Below, piece by piece: positions 36,594 to 48,100 of a stretch of DNA of 64,000 nt (position 1 is its first letter; each line of letters opens with the position of its first letter). The notes below the pieces were generated by a model, which saw nothing but the letters and a program-made list of their open reading frames with translations, did not search any database and was not told the origin of the DNA. The stretch is from JACCXG01 sp963717745 (lineage in GTDB: Bacteria; Acidobacteriota; Vicinamibacteria; Vicinamibacterales; 2-12-FULL-66-21), in assembly GCA_963717745.1 (NCBI GenBank), contig CAVQXJ010000007.1, forward strand, positions 409,275-473,274, read 5' to 3'. A program made the translations under genes and the position numbers.

Positions 36594-38880
36594 AGGTGCG
36601 GCGTCGTCCCCGGCCCTTCGGCGATCGCGTGCGTGCGATCCGGGTAGGTCATGAAGTCGAACGGCTTGCCCAGCTCGATCAGCCGATTCACGAGCAGCTC
36701 GGTGCCCTGGTAGTGGACGTTGTCATCGCCGGAGCCGTGCACGATCAGGAGGTCGCCCTTCAGTCCCTCGGCGAAGTTGATCGCGGACGCCTGGCGGTAG
36801 CCCTGGGTGTTCTCGGCGGGCAGGCCCATGTACCGCTCCTGGTAGATCGTGTCGTAGAGCCGCTGGTCTGGGACCGGCGCGACCGCCATGCCGACCTTGT
36901 AGAGGTCCGGGGATCGGAACATCAGGTTGAGCGTGTTCGTTCCGCCGCCGCTCCAGCCCCACACCGCGACCCGATCGAGGTCGACATAGGACCGCGACGC
37001 GGCCAGCGATCGGAGCGCGGCCGCCTGCTGAGCCGACGACAGCACGCCGACCGTTCCGTAGATCGCCTTGCGCCACGCCCGGCCGCGCGGCGCGGGGGTC
37101 CCGGCGTTGTCGAAGCTCACCACCAGATAGCCAAGGTTGGCGAGATAGCGGTGATAGAGCGCCGTCGATCCTCCCCACCGGTCCTCGACGGTCTGGCCGG
37201 CGGGCTCACCATAGATGTAGACGAGGACCGGATATCGCTTCGAGGCGTCGAAATCCGACGGCTTGAGCACGTAGCCGTCCACCATCACGCCGTCGCCGGC
37301 GGCGACCTTGACGTACTCGACCGGCGGGGCCGTGAGCGCCGCCACGTTCTTCTTCAGCGCGGCGTTGTCGTCCAGGACGATCACCGCGTCGTGCGCGGGA
37401 AGCGCGACCAGCTCCCTGATGCCCGGATCGTCGAAGCTCGAGAACCGGTGGAATGCGAACCGGCCGTCCGGGGAGACGGTGTAGCTGTTCGATCCGGCGA
37501 GCGCGCGCGGCGTGATCCGGGTCGGCGCGGCCTGGCCGTCGAGCGGGGCGCGATATAGATAGCGCTGCGTCGGATTGTCAGGCGAGGCGATGAAATACAC
37601 CCAACCGTTCTTCTCGTCGACGCCGGCGATCGCGATCGCATCCAGGTCGCCGCGCGTGACCAGGGTTTCCCGGCCGTCACGGTCGACCCGGTACGCGTGC
37701 ATCCAGCCGTCCTTCTCCGACGTGACGAGGAACTGGGTGCCGTTGCGAAGCGGACGGGCCTCGGGCAGTCCGCCGAAGCCGATGGTGATGAACGCCTCGT
37801 CGCGGTCGCGCCACATCTCGCGGGCCGCGCCGGTCCCCGCATCCGCGAGCAGGTAGCTGACGGTGTTCTGGAAGCGATTCATCTGCTGGATCAGGAGCGT
37901 GCCGGCATCGGCCCACTGCAGCCGGGCGATGTAATGCTCGCGGGCCTCGCCGGGCAGCTTCATCCAGGTCACCGGGCCGCCGCCCGTTGACACGACGCCG
38001 GCCCGGACCGCCGAATTGGTGGTGCCCGCCAGCGGATAAGGGACGTTCACGATCAGCGGATACGGGCCGGGCTGCGGATACGGGATCCCGGTGACGACCT
38101 CGCGGTCCTTGCCGAGGTAATACATCAGCGGAAAGTTCCCGACGCCGTGCAGGTCGAACTGCCAGAACGCGATGCGGGTGCCGTCGGGGCTCCATCGGAA
38201 GCAGTCGTGGAGATCGAGCTCCTCTTCGTTGACCCAGTCGGAGCCGCCGTTGATCACCAGGTCATTGCCGTCCTGCGTGATCCGTGCGATCGCACCGGTC
38301 GAGAGATCCTCGACGTGGATGTCATTTTGCCGCACGTATGCGACCCGCGTGGCGTCGGGGCTGAACTGCGCGTACATCAGGCTGGCTTCCGGCGCCGCGC
38401 CGCCGAGTTTTTTCAGGCTGCCGGCCCGGCGATCGAGCAGCCAGTAGTCGCCGCGCGAGTTCGTGCGCCACACCCGCCGGGTGTTCGTGAACACCAGCAC
38501 CCGCTGGCCATCCCGGGACCACGACAGATCCTCGATCTCCAGCGGCGTCGAGGCGCCGGCCGGCGTGAGCTGCGCCGCGCCGATCAGCACCTCGCGCTTC
38601 GCACCGGTCGCGCTGTCGTACTTCACGACTGTCGTCTGGCTCGAGGCGTCACGGGAGGTTTCGACCACGACGTAGGAGGCGCCGCCGTCGAGCCACTGGG
38701 TCGGCGATGGCGGCCGCGCCGAGAGCTCGCGAGTGGCGAAGATTCGATCGATCATGTCGCCCGCGCTGGTGGGCGGGGACATCGCGGCCGGCGTCTGTCG
38801 GGCGGAAAGCAGGATCGGCGTGGCCACGGCGAAGGTGGCTGCCAGCAGGCCGCCAGCAGCCGGACGGGCAATCGGGACAT
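36524..38880 (-). CDS. S9 family dipeptidyl peptidase IV-like serine protease
   Basis: An exported prolyl-oligopeptidase family enzyme. The DPP-IV N-terminal propeller spans about residues 90-480 (VNEEELDLHDCFRWSPDGTR, with the Glu-Glu pair that anchors the substrate N-terminus in DPP4). The catalytic domain has Ser in VAVWGWSGGGTNTLNLMF, Asp in IVHGSGDDNVHYQG and His in YPDRTHAIAEG. The signal peptide lies in another frame (MSRLPVRLLAA from 38880), and one missing base near 38853 restores LLAATFAVATPILLSARQTP. It likely removes X-Pro or X-Ala dipeptides in the periplasm or outside. It diverges from the sugar isomerase gene with 43 bp between. Confidence 0.92.
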
Positions 38881-38923
38881 GCTGGAGCGGATCATCTCAC
38901 GCTCTGTGGTAGCCTCCGCGGCT

Positions 38924-39778
38924 ATGCCGACCATCACTCGACGCGAGGCGCTCGCCGGGGCCGCGGCTTTCGCGATTGCGCCTCAGACTGCACCGGCACC
39001 GCAAGGTAAGCTCGTCACCAAAGGCCGCCTGCGGCAGTCGGTGTGCCGCTGGTGTTACGGGAAGATCCCGCTGCCGGAGTTCTTCGCGGCGGTCGCCGGT
39101 ATGGGGCTGACCGCGGTGGACCTGCTGGGAGAAAAGGACTGGCCAATCGCGCGCGAGCACGGCTTGATCTGCTCGATGGGATCCGGTTTCGGCGGGTCAA
39201 TCGCCGACGGGCTGAACGTGAAGGCCAATCACGAGAAGATCCTCGCCGGCCTGACGCGGGGGATTCCGCTTGCCGCGGCGCAGAAGGTCCCGAACCTGAT
39301 TACCTTCTTCGGCAACCGGCGCGGCATGGGCGACGCGGAAGCGTCCGCCAACTGCGTGGAGGGGCTGAACAAGATCAAGGGACTCGCTGAGGAGCACGGC
39401 GTGACGATCTGCCTCGAGCTCCTCAACAGCAAGGTCGATCACAAGGACTATCAGGGCGACCACTCCGCCTTCGGCGTGAACATTGTCAAGGCGGTCGGCT
39501 CGCCGCGGGTGAAGCTGCTCTACGACATCTACCACATGCAGATCATGGAGGGAGACGTCATCCGCACCATCCGCGACAATCGCGACTACTTCGCGCACTT
39601 CCACACCGGCGGTGTGCCGGGGCGTCACGAGCTGGACGACACGCAGGAGATCAACTGGCGCACGGTCGCGACCGCGATCGCGGAGACCGGTTTCCAGGGC
39701 TACTTCGCCCACGAGTTCATCCCGGTGCGAGACCCGTTGACCTCGTTGCGGGAAGCGGTCGCGCTCTGCGACGTGTGA
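38924..39778 (+). CDS. Sugar phosphate isomerase/epimerase (hydroxypyruvate isomerase-like), Tat-exported
   Basis: A xylose-isomerase-like TIM barrel of the Hyi/IolE superfamily: RQSVCRWCYGKIPLPEFFAA, TICLELLNSKVDHKDYQGDH (metal Glu), VKLLYDIYHMQIMEGD (metal Asp and His), HFHTGGVPGRHELDDTQEIN and GYFAHEFIPVRDP (final Glu). The N-terminus TITRREALAGAAAFAIA is a twin-arginine-type signal, so it is exported as folded protein, as often seen for these barrels in Acidobacteriota. It probably isomerises a keto acid or sugar acid; the substrate is not determined. TAGCCT lies 8 nt before the ATG. Confidence 0.9.
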   Translation: MPTITRREALAGAAAFAIAPQTAPAPQGKLVTKGRLRQSVCRWCYGKIPLPEFFAAVAGMGLTAVDLLGEKDWPIAREHGLICSMGSGFGGSIADGLNVKANHEKILAGLTRGIPLAAAQKVPNLITFFGNRRGMGDAEASANCVEGLNKIKGLAEEHGVTICLELLNSKVDHKDYQGDHSAFGVNIVKAVGSPRVKLLYDIYHMQIMEGDVIRTIRDNRDYFAHFHTGGVPGRHELDDTQEINWRTVATAIAETGFQGYFAHEFIPVRDPLTSLREAVALCDV

Positions 39779-39909
39779 CAAGAGCGGCGTGGGCCGGTGC
39801 CGGTTCGTCGGTCCGTGACCGCCCCTCGTCTGGATCTCCTGCCTTTCGTCGCGGGGGCGCGTGCGTCCGTCCGGGATGTGCGGAGACACTGGCCGCAGGA
39901 GGCGCTCTC

Positions 39910-40732
39910 ATGCGAATGCGCGATCTCACGGCCACGGTTACCGGATTGGTCTGGTTGTTCTCGGGCACGCTCACCGCTCAGTCCTGGACTCTGCCTCAAG
40001 GGAAGGCAGTCAAGGACGCCGGCCCCCGCACGTATCGGTTCATCGTCGACCACACCGTGACGGACACCACTGGACGAATCGTCCAGCGGCAGCGGGTGTC
40101 AGCCGACTACACCCGCGGGCTGCCCGATCAGGGCGCGGTGTGGAAGAACGTCGCGGTGGCCGAATCGAATGGGCCGGCCGAGCTCACCGCGGCCGGTCAG
40201 AAGCGTGAGTTCATGGAAGGGTTCCGCTATCGTTTGACTCCGGGATGGCTGGGCGAGTCGATGAAGCCGGAGTTCTTCAAGAGCTTTCCCGCCACCGCCG
40301 TCGTCGAGCGGAGCCTGATCTGGGACACCGGCATGCTCGAGATGTTCGGGCAGGAGCAGTTCGAGCACCTGCGATTGAATGCGCCATATCAGCTGCTTTC
40401 GTCGCAGGACGTGCACATGCCGGGGGTGGGCACCTTCCACAACCGTGATCTGTCGCTCACCTGGGTCGGCCGATCCCGCCGCAATGGCGTCGACTGCGCG
40501 GTGATCGAATACCGGGCGTTCTTCAATCCGGTGGAGATCGTGAACGGAGGCATGACCTTGAAGGGTCGCAGCCACTACTGGGGTGAGATCTGGGTTTCGC
40601 TTGTCCACCAAACAGCTCGAGTACGCCACGCTCCGCGAAGACGTGCTCGGCGAGATGACGCTCACCGGCCAGGCGCCGCGGGTAGTCAGCGTGTTTCGCA
40701 ACGGCGTCTTCGAACCTGTGGTCCGCCAGTAG
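39910..40732 (+). CDS. Secreted protein of unknown function (frameshifted)
   Basis: A signal peptide (LTATVTGLVWLFSGTLTAQ) opens a 270-residue protein with alternating beta-type sequence: YRFIVDHTVTDTTGRIVQRQ, FRYRLTPGWLGESMKPEFFK, GTFHNRDLSLTWVGRSRRNG and ALIEYRAFFNPVEI-like text. A one-base change near 40600 breaks the frame; the alternative frame continues TKQLEYATLREDVLGEMTLT and ends FRNGVFEPVVRQ at 40732, 12 nt before the sensor kinase. I do not recognise the family. The downstream position next to a LytS/LytTR pair could mean co-transcription. Confidence 0.68.
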
Positions 40733-40744
40733 CGGGCGACTCAG

Positions 40745-41777
40745 ATGGGCCGCCTGTGGATCCTGCTCGGCGTCAACCTGGTGACCGTCGTGGTCCTCCC
40801 GCTGTTGGGCCTCGGGGGCGGCTACGGTGACTGGCGCGGGTGGACCACCGCCATCGTCTATACCAATGTGACTGGCATTTCCGCGGTGCTGCTGGGACCG
40901 GCGGTGGTGGAGTGGTTCACGCGGCGTCACCTGCCACTGATCGCGGCGGTGGCGGCGACCATGGTGCTGTTCGCCGCGGCCGGGAGTCTGGCGGCCCAAG
41001 CCATCCTGGCGCAGGCCGGCATCGAGGCGCCCCGGCTGTTCTGGAGCCGCTATCTCCATACCCTGCGCTCGACGCTGCTGTTTTCGATGGTGTTCGGTCT
41101 CGGCGCGTTCTCGTACGCGTCGATGCGCGAGCGGTTGCGGCTGGCCGAGCAGCAGCTCCACGACAAGGAAGTGACCGAAGAGCGGACCCGGAAGCTTGCT
41201 CGCCGAGGCGCGGCTGCGGTCGCTCGAGTCACGTCTCCATCCCCACTTTCTCTTCAACACCTTGAATTCGATCAGCGCGCTGATCGCCGTCGACCCGGCC
41301 CGGGCGGAACAAATCGTCGGCCGGCTCGCGGCGCTGCTGCGGGCGTCGCTCGAGACCACCAGCCACTCGCTGATTCCGCTGGACCGGGAGCTGGCAATGG
41401 TGGAGGACTACCTCGACATCGAGCGGGCGCGCTTCGGCGATCGGCTGCGCGGCCGCGTCGACGTCCCCGCTGACCTGCGGGATGCGCAAGTGCCGCCCCT
41501 GTCGGTGCAGTCCCTGGTCGAGAACGCGGTGAAGCACGGAGTTACGCCGGAGCGAAGCGGCGGGGAAGTGTGCGTGTCGGCGTCGGCCCGGAATGGACAG
41601 CTCACGATCGCGGTGTCCGACACCGGCCCCGGATTCGACCTCTCGGCGATCGACGCCGGACACGGACTCGATTCCCTGGTGGGGCGCCTCGACGCACTCT
41701 TCAGCTCCCGCGCCCATCTGACGGTGTCGCGCCGCGACGGCCGGTGCGTCGTGGAGATGGTACTGCCGCGATCATGA
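40745..41777 (+). CDS. LytS/YehU-type sensor histidine kinase (frameshifted)
   Basis: A membrane histidine kinase: about four hydrophobic helices (residues 5-110) without an extracellular domain, a short coiled coil (RERLRLAEQQLHDKEVTEER), then the His_kinase domain (LESRLHPHFLFNTLNSIS, phospho-acceptor His in the HPHFLFN box) and HATPase_c (QSLVENAVKHG N-box, VSDTGPGFDL G-box). An extra T near 41194 (AAGCTTGCTC for AAGCTGCTC) shifts the frame between coiled coil and kinase domain. It overlaps the LytTR regulator gene (ATGA) and surely phosphorylates it. The input signal is unknown. Confidence 0.9.
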
Positions 41778-42547
41778 AGCTTCGCGCGTATCTGGTCGAC
41801 GACGAGCCGCTGGCGATTGCCCGCCTGAGCCGGCTGCTCAGCGACACCGGCCGGGTCGATGTGATCGGCAGCACGACCGATCCGGAGGAGGCCGTCGAAG
41901 TGCTGGCGGCGGCCGGTCCGGACGTCTGCTTCCTCGACATCCAGATGCCGCGGCTGACCGGTTTCGAGCTGCTGGCACGGTTGCCGGTCCAACCGAACCT
42001 GGTGTTCGTGACGGCTCACGATCGCTATGCCCTGCAGGCCTTCGCCGCGAACTCGATCGACTATCTGCTCAAGCCCGTGGATCCCGCCGAGCTCGATCGC
42101 GCGCTGGGCAAAGTCGAACGGCTGCGAAGCCGGGTCGAGATGCCCAATCCGGATCTGGCTGGACTGTTCAAGAGCCTGGGCGAGTCGCTGCGCGCCGCCC
42201 GCCCCGATTACCCCGAGCGGATCGCCTCGCGCTCGGGCGACCGCCTCTGGTTCATCGACCTTGCCGCGGTGACCCACTTCTTTGCCGAGGACAAGCTCAC
42301 TTACGCGGTGGACGCCGGCAAGCCCTACTCGGTCGACTACACGATCGCGCAGCTCGAGCACCTCTTGGATCCCCGGAAGTTCCTCCGCATCCACCGCAGC
42401 ACGATCGTCGGCACCGCCTGGATCCGCGAAGTCACGTCGCTGCCGGGCGGCAGCCTCAACGTTCGTCTGAAGGAGGCCGGTGCAACCGACCTGACCGTGT
42501 CACGCGACCGGGCGCGCGAGTTCAAGACGCGGCTGCTGGTGCCGTGA
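41774..42547 (+). CDS. LytTR-family response regulator
   Basis: A 257-residue regulator of the LytR/AlgR type. The receiver domain (LRAYLVDDEPLAIARLSRLL, acidic pair DDE; phospho-acceptor Asp in VCFLDIQMPRLTGFELL; switch Lys in IDYLLKPVDPAEL) is followed by a LytTR DNA-binding domain from about residue 150 (RIASRSGDRLWFIDLAAVTH, FLRIHRSTIVG). LytTR proteins usually bind imperfect direct repeats near target promoters. Coupled with the upstream sensor kinase. Targets cannot be named from this window, but the secreted protein upstream and the DUF1624 gene downstream are candidates. Confidence 0.94.
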   Translation: MKLRAYLVDDEPLAIARLSRLLSDTGRVDVIGSTTDPEEAVEVLAAAGPDVCFLDIQMPRLTGFELLARLPVQPNLVFVTAHDRYALQAFAANSIDYLLKPVDPAELDRALGKVERLRSRVEMPNPDLAGLFKSLGESLRAARPDYPERIASRSGDRLWFIDLAAVTHFFAEDKLTYAVDAGKPYSVDYTIAQLEHLLDPRKFLRIHRSTIVGTAWIREVTSLPGGSLNVRLKEAGATDLTVSRDRAREFKTRLLVP

Positions 42548-42625
42548 CACGGTTCGCTGCTGCCCCCACAAATGAGAGATGTGGGCCCGGGGTCTTCAGA
42601 CCCCGGGCGAGAAGCGCCGCTATTT

Positions 42626-43798
42626 TTAGAAATAGCTCAACCAGCCCGCGCGGCCGCGCTGCTTCACCTTCGCATACCAGGCGCAAACGGGATACAGCAT
42701 GACGACCACGACGATCCACAGCAGATAGGTGATCGGCAGCGACACTCCCCAGCCCGGCGGCGGTGTGAACGGATAGGCGCCGAGGTTCGGCGACTCGAAC
42801 ATCCAATGCACCGCGCCGTTCTGGACGTAGCAGAGGATCACCGCGAGCAGGTGAATCAGCGTCAGGTGCAGCACGAAGTAGAACAGCGGCACCCGCCCGA
42901 AAGTCAGCGCCGGCGCGAGCGACCGCGGCGTGGGGCGATCCAGCGCGCGCAGCAGCAGGAGCGCCGGCCCGAGCGTCATCAGCAGATACAGCAGCGACGG
43001 CGGGTTCTTGGTGACGTTGAGGAACGACACGATCGTCAGCGCGCCCGAGGCCTGGGACCCCCACCGAACCGGATCGCCATAGAGGTTGATCCATCGCAGA
43101 ACAACGAACGTTGCGGTGAGGGCCAGGCCGCAGCGCAGGAGAAACGCCCGGCGCCGTTCCGGGCTCCAGCGGTAGACCTGACCAAGCGCGTAGCCCACCG
43201 CGGTCACCCCGATCCAGGGAATCAGCGGATACGCGACGAAGACCACGAACCCCGGGCGGTTCACCACGATGCCCTGCGCGTGAAGAATGGTCCAGAGCGG
43301 GTGGTTCGGCCGGATGCCGTCGAGGAGGTTGTGACCGGCAATCAGCGCCACGCCGAACGTCAGGATCGCCGGCAGCGGCAGCCACACCAGCACCGCGAGA
43401 ACGACCATCGCCCAGCCCAGCGCCCAGATCACGATCAGCATCGTCACCTGGTAGTCGACGTTGAACTGCATGCCGAGGCACCGGATCAGCGTGAGTTCCA
43501 GGAGGATCAGCCAGAGGCCCCGGGTGACGAGGAACCGTGACAGTTCCGGCACCCGTTTCCGGCCGAGCGACAGGAACGCACCGGTGCCGGTGAGCAGGAA
43601 GAAAGCCGGGGCGCACAGATGGGTAATCCAGCGGGTCAGGAACAGCGGGACCGTGGTCTGCGCGAGGTTGGTCGGGCTGAGGCCCGGAACGCCGAAGAAG
43701 TCGCGAACGTGGTCGAGCGCCATGAGGATCATCACGATTCCCCGAAGCGTGTCGACCGACGTCAGGCGGTCGTTTCGTGCCGAAAACGGTTCAACCAT
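42626..43798 (-). CDS. DUF1624 / heparan-alpha-glucosaminide acetyltransferase-like membrane protein
   Basis: A 390-residue polytopic protein beginning RLTSVDTLRGIVMILMALDHVRD-like text, which carries the DxLRG and ALDHxRD motifs of the acyltransferase_3/HGSNAT (DUF1624) clan; the conserved His lies in the ALDHVRDFF segment. Ten or so hydrophobic helices follow, among them HLCAPAFFLLTGTGAFLSLG and WLILLELTLIRCLG. Such proteins move acyl groups across membranes onto glycans. The upstream reading frame continues far into the CsgG-like gene but is shadow; the ATG at 43798 fits the family start. It is convergent with the LytTR regulator. Confidence 0.87.
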   Translation of the reverse strand: MVEPFSARNDRLTSVDTLRGIVMILMALDHVRDFFGVPGLSPTNLAQTTVPLFLTRWITHLCAPAFFLLTGTGAFLSLGRKRVPELSRFLVTRGLWLILLELTLIRCLGMQFNVDYQVTMLIVIWALGWAMVVLAVLVWLPLPAILTFGVALIAGHNLLDGIRPNHPLWTILHAQGIVVNRPGFVVFVAYPLIPWIGVTAVGYALGQVYRWSPERRRAFLLRCGLALTATFVVLRWINLYGDPVRWGSQASGALTIVSFLNVTKNPPSLLYLLMTLGPALLLLRALDRPTPRSLAPALTFGRVPLFYFVLHLTLIHLLAVILCYVQNGAVHWMFESPNLGAYPFTPPPGWGVSLPITYLLWIVVVVMLYPVCAWYAKVKQRGRAGWLSYF

Positions 43799-44014
43799 GC
43801 GGTAAATGGGGGTATTGGGACGACCGCATACTACAGGAGGCGCCCGGCGGTGCGCGCGGCCCCGGTGTGCGGGAACGGTCGCCACCTTCGCCAAGGCTCC
43901 GGCGGCCAAGCCGGAACTCCCCGGACGGCGGTCACGTCTCTTGCGGCGTAGGCCGGACCCGCGAGATAATCCCCGGACCCGTTGCCAATCTGTCTTTTGT
44001 AAGGAGAGCCGACC

Positions 44015-45073
44015 GTGTCGAAGCTTCCATTGCAGCACGCCTTGATCTTCAGCGCCAGTGCGCTGTTCCTCGCAGCGACGGCCTCTTCCGCCAGCGCCCA
44101 GGGAGGTCTCACCAAAGAGAAGCAGGGGAAGGGCGGCAGCGTCGTCCAGGGATCGGCGGGCACCGAAGGCGGTAAGGGCGACAAAGGGCTCGAGCATTGC
44201 GACAAGCCGATGGGGGCGCTGGCCGTCGTCGAGCCCCAGGACATCGTGCTCACGTCGCTGACCCGCTACAACCTCTCCTCGCCGGTCGGGCTGATCCGGA
44301 TGATGATTCAGCAGTCCAACTGCTTCATCGTGGTCGAACGCGGCGCCGGCATGCAGAACATGATGCAGGAGCGGCAGCTCGAGAACTCGGGCCAGTTGCG
44401 CCAGAAATCGAACATGGGCGGCGGGCAGATGGTCACCGCGGACTTCATCATGACCCCGTCGGTGGTCTTCTCCGAGAACAACGCCGGCGGGGTCGGCGCA
44501 GGCGTCGCCGGCGTCTTCGGCCGGCGTGCGGCGGCGGTCGGCGCGATTGCCGGCGGCTCGAAGTTCAAGGAAGCGCAGACCAGCATGCTGGTCGCCGATG
44601 CGCGGAGCGGCGTGCAGGTCGCGGCGGCCGAGGGCAGCACCAAGAAGGCGGATCTGGCGCTCGGCGGCGCGCTGTTCGGCGGCGGCGGTGGCGCCGCGGT
44701 CGGCGGCTACGGCCGCACCAACGAAGGCAAGATCATCGCCGCCGCCTTCATGGACAACTACAACGAAGTGGTGCGCGCGGTGCGGAACGATCCGAGCCTG
44801 CAGCGCAACGTCGGCACGCTGAAAGCCGAAGCCGCCGCCGGTGGGACCGTGAAGACCGGCTCCGGGTTCGGTGAAGGGGATGTGCTGCTCACCAAGATCG
44901 CGAACGTCCGCCTGTACTCCCAGGCCAGCGACACTTCGAAGCCGATTGGAGCGCCGCTGGCCCGAGGCGAAGAGGTCGTCGTGGTCGGGGCCGAGAAGGA
45001 CGGTTACGTGAACGTCCAGGGCGCGGCCGGCAGCGGGTGGGTCAAGACCGTGCTCATGACCAAGCTGCAGTAG
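44015..45073 (+). CDS. CsgG/HfaB-like secreted protein with C-terminal SH3 domain
   Basis: A GTG start preceded by AAGGAGA, then a signal peptide (IFSASALFLAATASSASAQ). Residues 60-260 resemble the CsgG family (LIRMMIQQSNCFIVVERGAG, MMQERQLENSG, VTADFIMTPSVVFSENN), which assembles or exports extracellular fibres. Gly/Ala-rich segments (GGVGAGVAGVFGRRAAAVGA and GGALFGGGGGAAVGGYG) follow. The last 65 residues form a bacterial SH3-like domain (RLYSQASDTSKPIG, EEVVVVGAEKDGYVNVQGAA). No curli subunit gene lies nearby. The lipobox of true CsgG is not obvious. Confidence 0.8.
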   Translation: MSKLPLQHALIFSASALFLAATASSASAQGGLTKEKQGKGGSVVQGSAGTEGGKGDKGLEHCDKPMGALAVVEPQDIVLTSLTRYNLSSPVGLIRMMIQQSNCFIVVERGAGMQNMMQERQLENSGQLRQKSNMGGGQMVTADFIMTPSVVFSENNAGGVGAGVAGVFGRRAAAVGAIAGGSKFKEAQTSMLVADARSGVQVAAAEGSTKKADLALGGALFGGGGGAAVGGYGRTNEGKIIAAAFMDNYNEVVRAVRNDPSLQRNVGTLKAEAAAGGTVKTGSGFGEGDVLLTKIANVRLYSQASDTSKPIGAPLARGEEVVVVGAEKDGYVNVQGAAGSGWVKTVLMTKLQ

Positions 45074-45079
45074 TACTGA

Positions 45080-45144
45080 CATCGCTGGCGGCGTTCACGG
45101 ATACGGCCTGCCGCGCCGTAGCCGAAGGCGGGCCGCCAGCGATG
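45080..45144. terminator. Inverted repeat between convergent genes
   Basis: CATCGCTGGCGGC and GCCGCCAGCGATG (13 bp, perfect) flank a 39-nt loop between the CsgG-like gene and the giant gene. It has no T-run, so factor-dependent or structural termination is only a guess. Confidence 0.45.
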
Positions 45145-45148
45145 GTTC

Positions 45149-48100
45149 TCACCGCTCCAGCGCCGAAAGCCGCCGATCGATCGCGTCGAGTCGCGCCAGG
45201 ATGTGGGCCACCTCCGACGACGGGCTGGACAGGGCGACCGCGCGGCTCACCCGGTCCCTCGTCTCAACCGCGCCCGGCGTCGCTCGGGTTCCGCGCGGCA
45301 TCGCCATGGCGGCCGCGGCCGCTGGTTCGTCGAGCACGGTCGGCGACACCGTTTCCGGAAACTCCACGATCGGCACTTCATCGCCCACCGCGAGGATCCG
45401 CCGCATCACGCTGCCCATCGTGAAGCGGTCGTTGTCGAAGTCCCCGTGCCTCGCCGCGATCGTCGACCGGCTCGGGCTCTCCTGGCTCACCGAGAACAGC
45501 ACCTCCGCCTGACGCCGCTTCTTGTTCAGCAGTCCGAAGAAGTCCCGCATTTCCGGATCGCGTCGCAGGCTTTCCTCGAGACCCAGGATCAACGTGTCCG
45601 GCTCGTCTTCGAACGATCGGCCGACGAGATACAGGAGCGATTTGCCGTACGGCCCGACCCGATCCGCGAGCTCGAAATCCCGCGCCATCGTGTACTCGGT
45701 CAACGCCTTCACGCGGCCGCCGACCAGATCCTTCAGCGTGTCCTTGAACAGCTGCACGGAGATCGCCGGAGCGAGGAAGTGCAGCGATTCGATCGTGATC
45801 GGCGGATTCGACCGCTGCTGGCACAGCGCGCTGATGAAGTAGGCCTGAAAGACCGTGCCGGCACTGTGGCCGATCGCGTGGATCTCCATCTCGGCGCTGT
45901 GCTGTTTCCAGAACGCCGCCAGCTGCTCCACCAGGAACGTGCCGCCCTGTTTCGGCAGGAAGGCCCGCTCCGCGGCCAGTTTCATGTTGGCCCACGCCGA
46001 GAAGCCGACATTGCGGAACTGCGCTTCCAGCACCGGATCGCTGAGGTTGGTGACGGCCTCGCCGAATCCCCGCGTCCGCGGCCGGCCCAACCCGAAGATC
46101 TGCCCGACGATGTCGTGGAGCGTTTCCTTCGGGCCGGTCTCCCAGATGAAGAACAGGGGATAGCACCGGTTCTCCAGATAGAACGGGATGCGATTGCGCG
46201 CGTTCCTCAGGCTCTCGACTTCGTCGTTCAGCCCGCCATGGGCGAAGAACACCAGCTTGAGCGTCGCGCCGGGATCCTGGCGTTTGAGGTCCTCCTGGAA
46301 CCGTGGAAGGTGCTCGGAGAACAGGGCCTCGACATCCTGCTGGCTGGTCTGGAACAGTCCGTCGCTCGAGAATGCCCCCATCCGCAGGTTGATGACGTGC
46401 CGTCGCAACAGCGCCACGTCTTCGTCGGGCAGCGCGACTTCCTCGGCCGGGCCTGGAACGCCTCGCGGCGTTGCGCTGAAGGACGGCATGCTTCGCTCGG
46501 CGCCGGTGTCGCTCCGGCGCCGGACTGTCGTCGAGTGTCTCGGGCAGGAAGGCGGTGAGCTTGGACGAGACGATGGTGGCGGTCGCGGCGGCGGTGGCGT
46601 TCGACGCCATGAAGAGGGCCACCAGGCCCCACGGATCGTCGAACGAGGCGGTGTTGCGCCGGATCGCTTTGACCATCGACTTCTCGAGGTCGGCGCGCCG
46701 TTTGCGGAACTCCGGATCGGTGTCGAGAGCCACGCCAGGGTGCCGGGCCAGGAAATCGCGCATCTCTCCGAGCCGCTTTGACGCGAGCGCCATGGCGGCG
46801 GCCCACCACGTGATGATCGTGAAGTCGGCGACGACGACCCCTACCCGCAGCGCGGTCTGGGCGTTGCCGGTGATCGGCGGCGGCAGCACCAGGTGGAAGT
46901 TGGGCGGCGCGGCGTCCTTGAGCGTGCTCCAGAGCGTCGGGTCGCTCAGCGGGATCCGCCGGTAAGCGTCAGGATCGCCGGGCTTCACGAGCGCGAGCAG
47001 CGCCTGCCTGCCGATCGCTTCGTAGTCGTCTTGTGAGCGCGCGGCGCCGGCGACGCCGAACATCTGCTCGCAGGCGTCCCGGTTGTAGATCGTCTCGATC
47101 TGCAGGCTGGCTTTGCCGAACTCGTCGTCCACCAGCGTGGCCGAGGGGCTGTCCGGCGCCATCAGCCCGAGTGCGATCACCGCATCGAGGTAGTCCGACA
47201 TCCGCTGCCGGTTGGCATCCTTGTCGAAGAAGAAGAAGCTCTGCGCCGTCTCCAGATCGTCGATGTCGAGACCGCTGGCCTTGTAGGTCAGCGTCATCAG
47301 CGTGGATTCGTAGAGCAGCTTGCGAATGGCCTTCGGTCCCAGATTGGCCCCGACGTGGTCGCTGGTGATCTTGTCGGTGACGACCAGCTCGCCGGATTCA
47401 TGGTCGTGGACGACCGTGCCGATCCGGACCAGCTCGCGCATCGACAACAGGTTGACGATGCCGACCAGGTTGATGCGCCAGCGGACCTGCTTCTCCTTCA
47501 GCTTCTGGCTGGCGCTGCGCAGCACGCGCAGGCCGTGCGCGGGCATCTCGGGCTCGAGCGCGTTGATGGCGGTGAAGTCGGCGGCGAGCGCCCGGTCGAT
47601 CGCGGTGCGTCCGACCGCGTCCAGCCGGTCGAGATCGACCTCGTACATGAACGCCGCTTCATCCCGGGCCAGCGAGGACAGCTGGCCGCTGATCGAGACT
47701 TCGAGCTTGCGGGAAATCGCGGCCTTCATCGCGTGCGTGACACGGTCCAGCTGCTCGGCGGAGATCCCGCCCTCGACGAGATCCTCTTTCGACGCCCCCG
47801 GGATTCCGCCCGGCGCCCTGAACAGCAGCGCCAGCAAGTCGCGCTCGCCGAGCGAGATTCCGGGCCCGACCGCCGCGTCCAGCGAGACGTCCAACGCGCG
47901 CCCGGCGATGGTGTGCAGGCTGAGGCGCACCACCGGACCCTCGCCTTTCTGCGCGCGGATCTGGAAACCGCCGGACAGCGCCGCGTTGACCCCGACCACT
48001 GCCGACGCGCCTCCCGAAACCTCGAGCCGGCCGAGCTGCGGGATCGTGTCGACACTCGCCAGCGGATTGAACGCCGCCGCGAGGTTGACGGATGCGCTGA

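Noticed and set aside
36434..37558. A plus-strand frame of 374 codons opposite the DPP-IV-like gene
   Set aside because: Arg/Asp/Val-rich shadow of a well-conserved protease; high-GC genes commonly leave such frames open.
42626..45082. An 818-residue minus-strand protein covering DUF1624 and the CsgG-like region
   Set aside because: The upstream 430 residues are antisense of the CsgG-like gene, which has its own ribosome site, signal peptide and family match; DUF1624 proteins start at 43798.
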